Below, piece by piece: positions 4,955 to 13,947 of a stretch of 21,733 bases of DNA. The stretch's first letter is position 1. Each line of letters starts with the position of its first letter. Source of the DNA: a virus; IMG/VR virus record IMGVR_UViG_3300028025_000271, positions 1 to 21,733 of that record; one strand, 5' to 3'. Position numbers and translations under genes: made by a program. The notes below the pieces were generated by a model. The model was not told where the DNA came from. It was given only the letters and a program-made list of their open reading frames with translations, and ran no database searches.

Positions 4955-6483
4955 GGTTGCTGGTTATTTTCAGCAGCAAGCAGATCAGGCAATGCAACAC
5001 CCATTGCGGTTGCAGTTGCTACATCCTTGCGGAATGGATCGAAGGCAGCGAAGCGTGAGCGAATTTGATCAGGACTAAATACAGCGCCAACATCAATCAA
5101 TTTAGATGGACCAGACGCTGGATCGTATGTGTTCTTCATAATCAAAGCATCGTGACCACCAGCCATAGCCTGATCAATCAAATCTGAATAACTTTGATCT
5201 CTGTAAGAACTTCCAGCAAAGTCATAAACCATTGGATTCTTATAACGCAAAGCGACTGGCAAAACATTGCCACCTTCTTGCGTATTCTCAGAGATCATTC
5301 TTTCAGCCTTGATCGACTTAAAGTCATCAATCTGCTTTAACGCTGGAGCAGCAGCGTCTTCCCCCACAAGATTAACTAATTGTTTTTTAAGATCATTAAA
5401 TTGCTTAGGTTCAAAAGTGTTATACCAACCGTAAGGCATTAACTCCATATACTTTTTATCTAATGCACTTGCTTCTTCTTGAGATAATTTTTTACTATAT
5501 ATAGTGTTTTTAATTGTCTCTAGCATCTGGTCTCTAGCGTCGCCATACTTAGCCACTAACCCTTGCGCATAGTTCATTCTGCTTATTTCAGAATCTTCTG
5601 CAATTTGCATTTGCTTTTCGTATTCATTCCAGTCGCCACGCTTTTCTGCTGCATTAGCCTTGCGCATTGCTTCTCTGTATTCTCTTGAACCGCCAATCTG
5701 GGCATAGCCAGATGCAGTCTGAGCAGCGTTTCCTTCCATTGATACAGCATTAAGTGCAGCGATTTCCTCGTCTGTCTTGCCTAATCGTTTGAGTAAATCT
5801 ATTGATTCTTGATCGGTTGTTTTTTGCAGTAATCCAGCAGGAGGATTTTGCGGATCACGCGCAAAGAAGTATGCCTTCTTAGCACTTGCAGCACCAGTAG
5901 CCTCACCAAGAAGGTCTGGTCTAAAGTTTGTAATATCACCAGTAGAACCGTGATACCAATCTGGATAAAACCCTTGTTGCAGCATCCTTGTCTCTTGATT
6001 AACAGACTGTCCAAGTGTTGCAGCATTTTCCTGTGCAGTACGCAATGCCTGTTCTTGCGGATAAGGTGATCTTTGTCTTACTTGAGGCACAACCCTCGCT
6101 GGCTGACCAGCAGCAAGAAACTCTTTACCAGCCCTAGCCACATTTGATGGAAGTTCAGCCACAGCGCGACCAAGGTTGATTGGTCCTCTAGGATTGGCAG
6201 CAGAGCCTATCTGCTCCATACCAGCCGTCTCCATGCGTGGTGCTGTCATGCGTGGAATGCTAGACAGCAGTCCTTCGGTAGTTGGCAATACTGGTGTCTC
6301 ACCCACATTCACACCACCACGACCAAAGGAGAAGTTCACTCCCTTGCGTAGCAAGCCCTCGATGTCACCAAGCAGACCGACAGGCGCGACAGCAAAGCCA
6401 CGACCAAAGGACTCAGCGTTGCTCAGAGAGCCACGCAATGCGTCCATCAAGAGAGTGTCGGAGTACGGGTTTGATGTTGCCAT
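4921..6483 (-). CDS. ADP-ribosyltransferase-domain (ART-PolyVal-like) phage protein, probable ejected effector
   Basis: 520 residues. The N-terminal 165 residues are low-complexity and Gly/Ala/Pro-rich. From about 172 comes an ART-like core: DWYHGSTGDITNF with His178 (ART histidine motif), KKAYFFARDP at 202-211 (second strand with Tyr205), a charged helical insertion (about 220-400), then GGHDALIMKN (442-451) and AVFSPDQIRSRFAAFDP (467-483), with Gln473 where the family has its third, acidic or Gln, position. This pattern matches the ART-PolyVal family of phage polyvalent and ejected proteins, which transfer ADP-ribose from NAD to host targets. It is the last gene of the late operon, after the three ejection-type proteins, with an AGGA ribosome binding site before the ATG. 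Delivery with the DNA and enzymatic activity are inferred; a degenerate ART is possible. Confidence 0.78.
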   Translation of the reverse strand: MATSNPYSDTLLMDALRGSLSNAESFGRGFAVAPVGLLGDIEGLLRKGVNFSFGRGGVNVGETPVLPTTEGLLSSIPRMTAPRMETAGMEQIGSAANPRGPINLGRAVAELPSNVARAGKEFLAAGQPARVVPQVRQRSPYPQEQALRTAQENAATLGQSVNQETRMLQQGFYPDWYHGSTGDITNFRPDLLGEATGAASAKKAYFFARDPQNPPAGLLQKTTDQESIDLLKRLGKTDEEIAALNAVSMEGNAAQTASGYAQIGGSREYREAMRKANAAEKRGDWNEYEKQMQIAEDSEISRMNYAQGLVAKYGDARDQMLETIKNTIYSKKLSQEEASALDKKYMELMPYGWYNTFEPKQFNDLKKQLVNLVGEDAAAPALKQIDDFKSIKAERMISENTQEGGNVLPVALRYKNPMVYDFAGSSYRDQSYSDLIDQAMAGGHDALIMKNTYDPASGPSKLIDVGAVFSPDQIRSRFAAFDPFRKDVATATAMGVALPDLLAAENNQQPQSAGLLYPLP

Positions 6484-6492
6484 CGTCTTGTC

Positions 6493-6849
6493 CTAGTCCA
6501 GTAATCCAGCAGGAGCTGGGTAACGAAGTTCTGTCGGTTGTGAGAATGGGCTAAGTCCCTGCTGAAGTCTTTGCATTGCGTACTCTTCAGCCTTCTTGTA
6601 AATGTCTTCTGTCGGAGGTTTATTTGCAAGCAGATGGTCTAACTCTTCTTTTGTAAGAGTCGGCACAATCAATGGGTACTCAACATTCTTACCGTTCTGG
6701 GTGAACTCGCTTGATATTTCAGTCGAAACACCACCAGCAGTATTTGGCAATAAACCAAAGTAACCCTTACCCTTCATGGTGTCGCCACCATGACGAATGC
6801 CGTAAGGAGATAACCCCATATTGCCTGAGTATTGAAGTAATCCAGCCAT
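6493..6849 (-). CDS. Conserved small phage protein of the late operon
   Basis: 118 residues. The core RHGGDTMKGKGYFGLLP, then the TEISSEF and VPTLTKEELDHLL stretches and a tail ending GLSPFSQP, looks like a small protein found near internal virion protein genes in many phages and prophages; its role is unknown. Its five-base spacing from the upstream gene and nine-base spacing to the ART gene show cotranscription. The AGGA-like ribosome binding site lies at the end of the upstream gene. It may be virion-associated, judging by position. Confidence 0.8.
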   Translation of the reverse strand: MAGLLQYSGNMGLSPYGIRHGGDTMKGKGYFGLLPNTAGGVSTEISSEFTQNGKNVEYPLIVPTLTKEELDHLLANKPPTEDIYKKAEEYAMQRLQQGLSPFSQPTELRYPAPAGLLD

Positions 6850-6853
6850 ATCT

Positions 6854-8683
6854 TTACGGTCCTAAAAGTCCACCGAGTCCAAGACCACCAGTAATTGGCA
6901 AAGCCTTGCGTAATGACTCAACCTGAGCCTGTTCCAATGCGTTTGGCATCAAGCCAGTACCGCCAACAGTTCTGGTCAATACCGATGATGCTGGCGCTGA
7001 TGTGTAAGCCTTTGCAGCCAAGTTTGTTGGCATCGACAAAAGCATATTCAATGGAGAGTATTCCATCGAGCGAGTCGCAGTTCCAGAGTCACCCACGATT
7101 GGTCTGAATGCCTGTGCGAACCTTGCAGCCTCATACATTGGTGTCTGGTTAGAGCCAAACACAAATCCTTGTGGGTCTTTGCGTGTCAGGGCAGACGCTA
7201 GATTCAAACCAGATACATTGCCTGATGATGGGTTGACAACGCCAGACGCTGTGCGAATGGTCATTAGGTTGCGGTAGTTGTTGCGAGCCGTAGCAAACGC
7301 CTCTTGCTCTGCCTTGCTGAGTCCAGCAGATAGAGCGTCGTCGACCATCTCCTTTAACTGGAATAAGGCAGAGCCTAACTCACGGTCACCCATTGCGGTA
7401 GTCATCTCATTCTTGGCTTTCTTGCCAATCTTAGAAGACAGGTTTTGCAGTTGTACGCCACTAGCCTCACCCTTTAGAGCCAAGTCCTGTAATTGCTTTA
7501 CAAAGATGTTTGTCTTTAACGGCTGATTAGTAAGACCTTCAAAGGCATTGTCCACAAGGTCAATGTTGTTCATAAAGGTCATGCCGTCTAACTTGCGTAC
7601 ATCTGGTGTTGCCACCTTCTTGTAAACATCGCTAATCTGACGCTGTGCCTGAGCCAATACTGGATTGCTCAACTCGTCAGAGTTAACGCCAATGGCTTGG
7701 GCTGTGGCGCGGTTTAATACCTTCTGGTTTTCAGCCTTGATGGTGTTGAATGGCGCAGAAGTGAATGGGCTTGACTCCATTCGCGCTTCCATCTGGAGAA
7801 GTGATCTCGATCCAGTTTCTTGTGCTGGCGTAGTCTTGAACCCCATAGCCTTGCCACGCTCTAAGATAGCCTTTTGAGCAGCAGTAAGGGCAGCGCCAGA
7901 CTCAGGTGCAACAGCTCCTAAGTTGACACCGCCACCAGTAACTTGAGCAGTCGGTGTAGCGCTCACAGTTGCCTGAGCAGAGCTAGTACCGCCACCACCA
8001 GCGCCACCAACGGAAGGAGCTGCACCGCGACCAAATAAAAGGTTAGCGATCTTGTCTCCAAGATACCCGCCACCAGCACCAAGCAAACCACTTAATCCAA
8101 CTTGCGTAGCCTTTTGCGCACCAAATGAATCTTGTGGTTCAAGGACGGGCTGTAAGCCACCGCCAACAGCACCAGAGACAGCGCCAGCACGCACAGGTGC
8201 AGTTGTTAGTCCAAGAGCCTTCACAGCCGTTGTAGCGGGAATTGCGGTAGCAACAGCACCACCAACAGCGCGACCAACATCAAACTCGTCTGGTCTCATC
8301 TGACCCATGCGCCAGTCTTGTTGGTAGGCGCGTTCAGCCTCGCGGTTTATGTCTTCGACTCGTCTGCGCTCTGCTTGCATGAACTTCTCCATGCTAGAGC
8401 CAGCAGGTGAAATAGCCTCTAATCCTCGCGTTAGCAGTTGTGCGCCAGCGTCTGGAATGTCACGCAAGCCACGAATAACACCGCCAACAGGAGAAGCCAA
8501 GACCTTCTCGGTTACTGTCTTAGGTTGTCTCGGTGCTGGAGCTGGCGCAGGGGCAGACGCTAGGGCAGATGTAGCGGGGTCTTGAAGAAGAGTGCCAATG
8601 GCTTTCAGTATGTCATCGTCAGACATTGTGTCTGGAAACTTAACTGCGCCAATGTTTGGAATTTGAACTATTTTGTCAGCCAT
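6854..8683 (-). CDS. Large internal/ejection-type virion protein (T7 gp16 position)
   Basis: 609 residues. It opens with IVQIPNIGAVKFPDTMSDDD, a short N-terminal motif seen in many phage virion proteins, followed by an APAPAPAP linker (about 43-52). Residues 135-215 are Gly/Ala-rich and hydrophobic (VGGAVATAIPATTAVKALGL, VGLSGLLGAGGGYLGDKIA), which could span or insert in membrane. The C-terminal 330 residues are mainly helical, including SRSLLQMEARMESSPFTSAP. The composition and the position after two other large proteins suggest an internal protein ejected with the DNA. No lytic transglycosylase motif is visible. AGGAA ribosome binding site; two bases after the upstream stop. Confidence 0.75.
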   Translation of the reverse strand: MADKIVQIPNIGAVKFPDTMSDDDILKAIGTLLQDPATSALASAPAPAPAPRQPKTVTEKVLASPVGGVIRGLRDIPDAGAQLLTRGLEAISPAGSSMEKFMQAERRRVEDINREAERAYQQDWRMGQMRPDEFDVGRAVGGAVATAIPATTAVKALGLTTAPVRAGAVSGAVGGGLQPVLEPQDSFGAQKATQVGLSGLLGAGGGYLGDKIANLLFGRGAAPSVGGAGGGGTSSAQATVSATPTAQVTGGGVNLGAVAPESGAALTAAQKAILERGKAMGFKTTPAQETGSRSLLQMEARMESSPFTSAPFNTIKAENQKVLNRATAQAIGVNSDELSNPVLAQAQRQISDVYKKVATPDVRKLDGMTFMNNIDLVDNAFEGLTNQPLKTNIFVKQLQDLALKGEASGVQLQNLSSKIGKKAKNEMTTAMGDRELGSALFQLKEMVDDALSAGLSKAEQEAFATARNNYRNLMTIRTASGVVNPSSGNVSGLNLASALTRKDPQGFVFGSNQTPMYEAARFAQAFRPIVGDSGTATRSMEYSPLNMLLSMPTNLAAKAYTSAPASSVLTRTVGGTGLMPNALEQAQVESLRKALPITGGLGLGGLLGP

Positions 8684-8685
8684 GA

Positions 8686-10182
8686 TTATTCCTGCACATA
8701 AGTTAACACGCCTGTCGCTGGATCACGCACAAGTCTTGGTGTTCTTGCAGCCATTGCTTTTTGTATCTGCTTATAAGCTGGACCAGCTCGCACAGTCATA
8801 GCAAGTTCAGTATCGCGTCTTGCGCGAGCCTTTTGCTCAATAGTTTCTTTTGTGTCGCTTACTTGTGGGAAATATTTAATAATTTCCTTGTCCATTTCAT
8901 CTACGCCAATAACAGCGCCAGACTCTGGTCTTAGGTTAGCAGTCACCCAATTTTGTTGCGCTTGTCGATACTGCTGTCGAAGACCACTCTCGCTGATATT
9001 TGCGATTCCAGTAGTCAATCCAGCACTAGGTATATTTCGCATGATTGACTGATAGTAATTTGGCTGCCCAACAGCTTGCTCTAAGGTAACAGGCTTGTTT
9101 GTCTTAGGGTCAAGAATTGGCTTTCCATCTGCACCAATTACAGGCTGATTGAAAATCTCAGTTGATTGCTTCATGCGGAAAGCAAATCCTGCCGACTTGC
9201 TTTGATCCTCAGTAGGCTTAGAGCCAGCACCCTCAAGAGGTTTACCGCCTTCTGACATAACTGGTACGGCTGCACCAGTAGGTGCTTTCGGCACATAAAC
9301 CAAGCCCTCTGGAGTTTCCTTAATATCAAACGCGCCACGCTCAAATTCCTGCTGTCGCAAATTAAGGTTGCCCATAGCAATGCGATTAGATGCCATCTCA
9401 GAAGGTGACATTGTTTTAGCAATACGCTCAACTTCTGCATTAGTAGACTTGTCGCGCACACTAACATAAGAGCCAAAGTCTTGATATGTGTAGTCTGGGC
9501 TTTTGTTTACATCAAGCAGCTTCATACCGCCAGACTTACTCATCACAAAAGATATTGGAGTTCCCTTTGCACTTACACCGTACTGAGGTGTGGTGCTAAA
9601 TTCTTCAGTTGGCTTGATCTTTAGAGCTGACTCTAAATACTTCTGCGCCTGTTCTGGCATCCCGTATCTTTCGGCAATTCTGTATTTATTTATTGCGTCT
9701 TGATACAACATATCTTGCTCAGACATTTTTGGTGCAGGTGCTTGTACTTGCTGACCGATTAAGTTTGCACGCGCAACGGTAGGACCAGCAGGTAGACCCT
9801 CCATAGATATGGCTTGATCTGGCGTAACTGTTGTAACTTCACCACCACCACCCATTTGCGGTTGCATTTGTTGCGTTTGCAATGCTTTGCGGAAGTCTTC
9901 CTGACGCTTGGCTTCACCCAATTTTTGTCTCGTTAATAGGCTTTGAATAGCACCTTGCTGTGCTTGCTGGTATCCAGCAGAACCTGCTTGTAGAGCACCG
10001 CCAAGGGCTTGACCTAAAGAGACAGGTCTCTCGCTTGGACCACCAGCAGAAAGCAATGCTGCTGCTGCTTGTAGAAGCGCTTGGTTTCTAATTCCGCTTT
10101 GCTGGTCTGCACTTAGATAGTCTTCTAGTCCAGTACCACCACCGCCAAAGAGTAAACCGCCAAAGTCTTGCATTGTTGCCAT
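8686..10182 (-). CDS. Internal/ejection-type virion protein (T7 gp15 position)
   Basis: 498 residues. A Gly/Ala/Gln-rich N-terminus (LLFGGGGTGLEDYL, then LQAAAALLSAGG and a helical Gln-rich stretch) precedes a middle beta-rich section. The C-terminal segment at about 411-465 (NWVTANLRPESGAVIG ... IIKYFPQVSDTKETIEQKA) resembles a segment I know from phage DNA-ejection or internal virion proteins (RRESGA...YFPQPGD type). It ends RDPATGVLTYVQE. An AAGGGG ribosome binding site precedes the ATG at 10182; Met4 is an alternative start. Likely a structural protein delivered into the cell envelope during infection. Confidence 0.75.
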   Translation of the reverse strand: MATMQDFGGLLFGGGGTGLEDYLSADQQSGIRNQALLQAAAALLSAGGPSERPVSLGQALGGALQAGSAGYQQAQQGAIQSLLTRQKLGEAKRQEDFRKALQTQQMQPQMGGGGEVTTVTPDQAISMEGLPAGPTVARANLIGQQVQAPAPKMSEQDMLYQDAINKYRIAERYGMPEQAQKYLESALKIKPTEEFSTTPQYGVSAKGTPISFVMSKSGGMKLLDVNKSPDYTYQDFGSYVSVRDKSTNAEVERIAKTMSPSEMASNRIAMGNLNLRQQEFERGAFDIKETPEGLVYVPKAPTGAAVPVMSEGGKPLEGAGSKPTEDQSKSAGFAFRMKQSTEIFNQPVIGADGKPILDPKTNKPVTLEQAVGQPNYYQSIMRNIPSAGLTTGIANISESGLRQQYRQAQQNWVTANLRPESGAVIGVDEMDKEIIKYFPQVSDTKETIEQKARARRDTELAMTVRAGPAYKQIQKAMAARTPRLVRDPATGVLTYVQE

Positions 10183-10192
10183 GTCTTACCCC

Positions 10193-11455
10193 TTAACCTA
10201 AGAATCCAAGCAGACCGCCAATGCCAGCGCCATAGCCAGCATACTCAGGGTTAGCAGTTCCACCGATCAACGAACCTAGTTGAGCACCACCCAAAGCACC
10301 ACCAAAGCCAGACGCTACTGGGTTTGTGTAGATTGGCTTTGTGGTGCTTTCACCGATCCTTGCTGGTTGCAGACTTAATGCGCCTTGAGCCACATTCAAT
10401 CGCTCTAGACCTAAGTTGCGAGCTGCGTCGAGTCTTTGCTGTTCGTATTGCTGCATCATTTGTTGTTGCGACAGACCCAAGTTCTGAGCCTGTGCAAAGC
10501 CAGTCTGACGAAGTTGTGCTGCTGCATTAGTTGCATTGCGTAGTGCTGCTTCATCAACTAGCGATCTGGTGACTGCTTGGCGTGTACCGCCAAAGGCTTT
10601 AGCAGCAGTAGCTCTTGCACCTTCAGCAGATATTTGACCTTGACGAGCACGCTCAATGTCTCCAAGAGTTCCTTGGATTACTTCTTGCTCGTAAGGGTTC
10701 ATGTACTTCTGAACCATACCAAGGTTGTACTCAGCATAAGGAGCAAACTCTCTAGTGCCTAAGCCAGCAGCAGTTGCTCTGGCTTCTTCTAGGTTGCGTA
10801 GATATGCAGCCTTGACATCTGGGTCAATGCTAGTCGTTGCGGTGCTTGATGATGGTGTACTTCCACCTAAAGCCTTAGCAGCCAAACCAGCACCAGCCAA
10901 CGCTAAAGGTGCGTTAGCAGAAGCCCAATCCATTGCGCCACCAATTAAACCCTTAGACGCTGCTTGCTCTTTAGCTATCATTTCAGCAGTCTGCTGTGCA
11001 GTCATCTCGCCAGCAGTCGTAACGGCTGAAGGGATGGCAGACGGGATAGCCGACGGGGTAACTGGAGGAGTAACTGTCGGTGTAGTTGTTGGAGGTAATG
11101 TTGTCGGATATTGATTGAGTTGACTTATTACTTGGTCATAGACACTTGGTGTCGTTGAGCTACCAGCAAGCCCCGCCAGTTGAGATGCCTCAACCGAGCT
11201 GGCAGCAGCAGCAGCAGCCTGTGCTGGAGTAAGAGCCGAACTAGCAAGATAAGCGCTGTCAGCAGCGACTGCTGCATTTGCACCAGATAATGCAGCGCCT
11301 TCAGCACCGACTGGTAAACCTTGACTCGCCAAATAGATAGCTGCTGCGATCTTGGCTTCTTGAGGTATTGCGTCGTCGAGTTGAGTTAAGCCCTCATCAA
11401 CGCCACTAATGATGCCTTGACCAATCTCGCCTACTTCGCTTACTACTCCACCCAT
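10193..11455 (-). CDS. Internal/ejection-type virion protein with YMNPYEQEV motif (T7 gp14 position)
   Basis: 420 residues, Ala-rich. The N-terminal third includes poly-Ala and Thr/Pro-rich linkers (TTLPPTTTPTVTPP, near 115-140). A hydrophobic segment (MDWASANAPLALAGAGLAAK) follows, then a helical domain with MNPYEQEVIQGTLGDIERAR at 252-271 and AKAFGGTRQAVTRS at 285-298, which I recognise from many podovirus internal proteins, and a long Gln-rich helix. The C-terminus is Gly-rich and hydrophobic. GGGAGA ribosome binding site. Probably the smallest of three ejection proteins forming the trans-envelope channel; inferred from order and composition. Confidence 0.75.
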   Translation of the reverse strand: MGGVVSEVGEIGQGIISGVDEGLTQLDDAIPQEAKIAAAIYLASQGLPVGAEGAALSGANAAVAADSAYLASSALTPAQAAAAAASSVEASQLAGLAGSSTTPSVYDQVISQLNQYPTTLPPTTTPTVTPPVTPSAIPSAIPSAVTTAGEMTAQQTAEMIAKEQAASKGLIGGAMDWASANAPLALAGAGLAAKALGGSTPSSSTATTSIDPDVKAAYLRNLEEARATAAGLGTREFAPYAEYNLGMVQKYMNPYEQEVIQGTLGDIERARQGQISAEGARATAAKAFGGTRQAVTRSLVDEAALRNATNAAAQLRQTGFAQAQNLGLSQQQMMQQYEQQRLDAARNLGLERLNVAQGALSLQPARIGESTTKPIYTNPVASGFGGALGGAQLGSLIGGTANPEYAGYGAGIGGLLGFLG

Positions 11456-11468
11456 ATCATCTCCCTTG

Positions 11469-11810
11469 TCACACCATGTTGGTGTAAATAAAAGCCTTCG
11501 ATCCGTCTAATAGTGATATTTGACATTTCTCAGACCAGCCAAATGACTTGGCAAATCTTACAAGTTTGATGTCATCCTCGCGTATCAGCGCGACGATAGG
11601 CTTCCCAATTAAATTCTCAATAAGAGCAATGCTCTTTAAGCAGTCCTTTTTGACCCCAGAAGACCATCTCTTGATCTCCACATGAATCCACAAATTACCC
11701 CTAAAGAACTCCAAGTACACGGTGTAATCCTCTCGGATACACACAGGCACTTTTCCCGCCCTTAATTCTTGACTCAATTCTAAGTCACCGCTTACCCATT
11801 GCGACAACAT
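11469..11810 (-). CDS. Small GNAT-fold-like protein in T7 gp13 position
   Basis: 113 residues if started at the ATG at 11810; a TTG at 11828 would add six, and a TTG further in would shorten it. The C-terminal part (KLVRFAKSFGWSEK ... DGSKAFIYTN) has the same run of features as the end of T7 gp13 (IRFLKTIGAVFHEEY, DGQFQLFTI): helix, Gly turn, strand, Asp-Gly turn, strand, as in an acetyltransferase-like fold. T7 gp13 is a small protein needed for virion maturation, encoded just before the internal core proteins, as here. No catalytic residues are evident. It overlaps the nozzle gene by 26 bases. Confidence 0.6.
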   Translation of the reverse strand: MLSQWVSGDLELSQELRAGKVPVCIREDYTVYLEFFRGNLWIHVEIKRWSSGVKKDCLKSIALIENLIGKPIVALIREDDIKLVRFAKSFGWSEKCQISLLDGSKAFIYTNMV

Positions 11811-13266
11811 CAAATCGGTTAACGCCAACGCGCCAGTCCTCTAAGACATTGCCCGTGTACCTGACCTTGACCTGTCTGGCAGCAAACCGCACATCTGTCG
11901 GTTGTGACGCTGCATACGGTCCGTAAGTCGTCTCAGTCGCCATCGGATACATCCGAGTCTTGAAGGACACGACGACCTCGCCAAGCGTTTGCTCGTCTGG
12001 GATAACTCGACGCACCGACATGATGTTGTCACCGTTACCAATCTCGTAAGGACCAGACTCAGCAAACGGGACAGCGCTGTCATACGCAAATCCAACCTCG
12101 TGCTCGTAGATGTAACCATCTGACGAAATCATCAAAGGATTGACGAATACGCCCCTGTCAGTCCCAGCAGTACGAGACAAAGTGCCAATAGCCCAATGCG
12201 CTTCGCGGTAGTTGTAGACGACATAGGAGTCGTTCTCATTGCTGGCGCTAGAAGGGTAAAACCAGATGATCTCGCCATACTTTGAGTTGTGGACAGCGTA
12301 GACCTTTGAGGCTTGGTTGTAGTTGATGTTCTGGAAGATATAGTCTCCAACATCAGACACCAATGGCTTGACATAGCCGTCGTACACCCAGAAGCCTGAC
12401 TTAGACATCCAGATGGCTGCCGTATCAATGGCTGCGACAGCCTGTGAGGAGATCACGCCACAGCCTGATCCTGCCTTCTCAAAGGAATACACATAAGGCA
12501 GACCAATATAGGTAGCAGCATGGACATCGACATCGGTAAACAGAAGATTGATACCCCTGACGCGCTTACCGCACTTTAGAGACCCTACTGAGTTGAGTTC
12601 AAAGTCACCAGCCTGATTCGTTGCGGATGGTGTCCAGACTGTGTTGTTTTCTTGGTCACACCATGAAACCTTGCGTGGATTGCCTGACGCGCCAAGTCCA
12701 AAGACAAAGCGCTCTGCCGTGGTCATCACGGCTGCACAGCTCGTTGGCGCGTTAGTAATGGCAACAGCCTTTGTAGGGGTTGTAAAGCCTAACTGCCACT
12801 CCAAGAGTTGACCGTCTTTGCTAGAACACGCCACAAGATACTCGCCCCAAGAATCCATTGTCCAAGTGGTTGCTGGAATGATGTCGCCCAAGTCTGGACG
12901 CGCCACACCATAGGAATATGAGCCGTAGTTGCTGTAACCGTAACCCGTCTTCAGACTAGCGTCTGTATCACCAGTCGTAAAAGTTGTGGGGGTAATGTCC
13001 TTGAGAGTTCCAGCCTCATTCATTGCGTAGAGCTTTGTCGGTGTTCCAGCAGCGATCCAACGCAAGTTGGAGTTATCACGCCAAGTGAGCATTCCACGGC
13101 TGACACCAGTCATTTGTGAGGTTGAGCGCTTACGCCACCCGCCCCAAGGTCTCAATGTGTTCTCAAACCAACGCACAAGGTTTGAGTCATACCAGCGCCC
13201 CGCAGACTGGTACTCAGTACCGTTGCGGTAAACGCCAGCAGGGATTTTGATTGGTACGAGTGCCAT
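11785..13266 (-). CDS. Tail nozzle / stem protein (P22 gp10 or T7 gp12-like position)
   Basis: 493 residues, beta-rich throughout. The start (VPIKIPAGVYRNGTEYQSAG, then WYDSNLVRWFENTLRPWGGW) is a signature I associate with phage tail proteins annotated as packaged-DNA stabilisation or nozzle proteins. Repeated beta-propeller-like blades follow (SWGEYLVACSSKDGQLLEWQ, AIWMSKSGFWVYDGYVKPLV, EIIWFYP). It would extend the short tail below the adaptor ring. It lies between the TNF-like gene and the gp13-like gene, and its 3' end overlaps the latter. The ribosome binding site is weak. The structural role is confident; which model family it belongs to is less so. Confidence 0.78.
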   Translation of the reverse strand: MALVPIKIPAGVYRNGTEYQSAGRWYDSNLVRWFENTLRPWGGWRKRSTSQMTGVSRGMLTWRDNSNLRWIAAGTPTKLYAMNEAGTLKDITPTTFTTGDTDASLKTGYGYSNYGSYSYGVARPDLGDIIPATTWTMDSWGEYLVACSSKDGQLLEWQLGFTTPTKAVAITNAPTSCAAVMTTAERFVFGLGASGNPRKVSWCDQENNTVWTPSATNQAGDFELNSVGSLKCGKRVRGINLLFTDVDVHAATYIGLPYVYSFEKAGSGCGVISSQAVAAIDTAAIWMSKSGFWVYDGYVKPLVSDVGDYIFQNINYNQASKVYAVHNSKYGEIIWFYPSSASNENDSYVVYNYREAHWAIGTLSRTAGTDRGVFVNPLMISSDGYIYEHEVGFAYDSAVPFAESGPYEIGNGDNIMSVRRVIPDEQTLGEVVVSFKTRMYPMATETTYGPYAASQPTDVRFAARQVKVRYTGNVLEDWRVGVNRFDVVAMGKR

Positions 13267-13275
13267 AGGGTCTAA

Positions 13276-13947
13276 TTATGCTGAAAGATTGGACACAAAG
13301 GTCAATGTCGCAACGACTGAAGCCGTGGACGGTCTAGTTGGTGATGTTCCTGCTGCATAGGCTTGGATGGTCACAGCCGTATTCGGAGTTGACCACCAAA
13401 TCTCTACAAAGTCGTTTGTGTTGAGAGTGACAAAGTAGTTCCATCCAATAATGACATGACCACTTATGCCGCCATGAGAACTAGGCACGCCAATAAGTCC
13501 AGCCGATCCAGCAATGTCAGTCCCAGCACCAGAAGCGTCTTGACGCAACCAGACGCTGACATCGTGCTCTTGCGTGTCGGTGTTATCAAACTGCGCACTA
13601 AATTGCAAGTTGTAGATGCCAGCCTGTGCAACAGTCAGTCTCGATGCCTTACCGCCACTTGTAACAACAGACACGCCATTGGCGAAGTCTGTCGTGTTGA
13701 ATGTCATCACCGTGGCGGTGTTAGCCGTAGCCGTCTGGTCTGTGGTGTCTTGGAATGCCCCGTAAGGCATATTGATAAACCTACCACCCCGCGGTGACGC
13801 AATGGATTGCAAGGCATTTGTCAACTTCAAGAAGAAGGTGCGCAATGCACCATTCGTCTGAGCAACAGTCAGACGGTCATACTTATCCTGCGGATTAGGC
13901 AGGTCTGGTACGGCTGGAGTCTGGAGTTGCTGATAGAAGTTCGTCAT
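13276..13947 (-). CDS. Virion protein with C-terminal TNF/C1q-like jelly roll
   Basis: 223 residues. Residues 1-55 are a polar helical base (PDLPNPQDKYDRLTVAQTNG, FFLKLTNALQSIASPRGGR). From about 60 to the end is a jelly-roll pattern of alternating strands: TATVMTFNTTDFANG, SRLTVAQAGIYNLQFSAQFD, DVSVWLRQDASG, NYFVTLNTNDFVEIWW, ASVVATLTFVSN. This order matches the trimeric TNF/C1q-like heads found on phage fibres and capsid decorations. It could bind host sugars or form a head fibre. Its ATG overlaps the endolysin stop (ATGA), so it is coupled to the lysis cassette even though it is likely structural. Confidence 0.72.
   Translation of the reverse strand: MTNFYQQLQTPAVPDLPNPQDKYDRLTVAQTNGALRTFFLKLTNALQSIASPRGGRFINMPYGAFQDTTDQTATANTATVMTFNTTDFANGVSVVTSGGKASRLTVAQAGIYNLQFSAQFDNTDTQEHDVSVWLRQDASGAGTDIAGSAGLIGVPSSHGGISGHVIIGWNYFVTLNTNDFVEIWWSTPNTAVTIQAYAAGTSPTRPSTASVVATLTFVSNLSA

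Noticed and set aside
11201-11220. GCA trinucleotide run as a microsatellite
   Set aside because: It encodes a short poly-Ala stretch in an Ala-rich virion protein and is too short to call a repeat locus.
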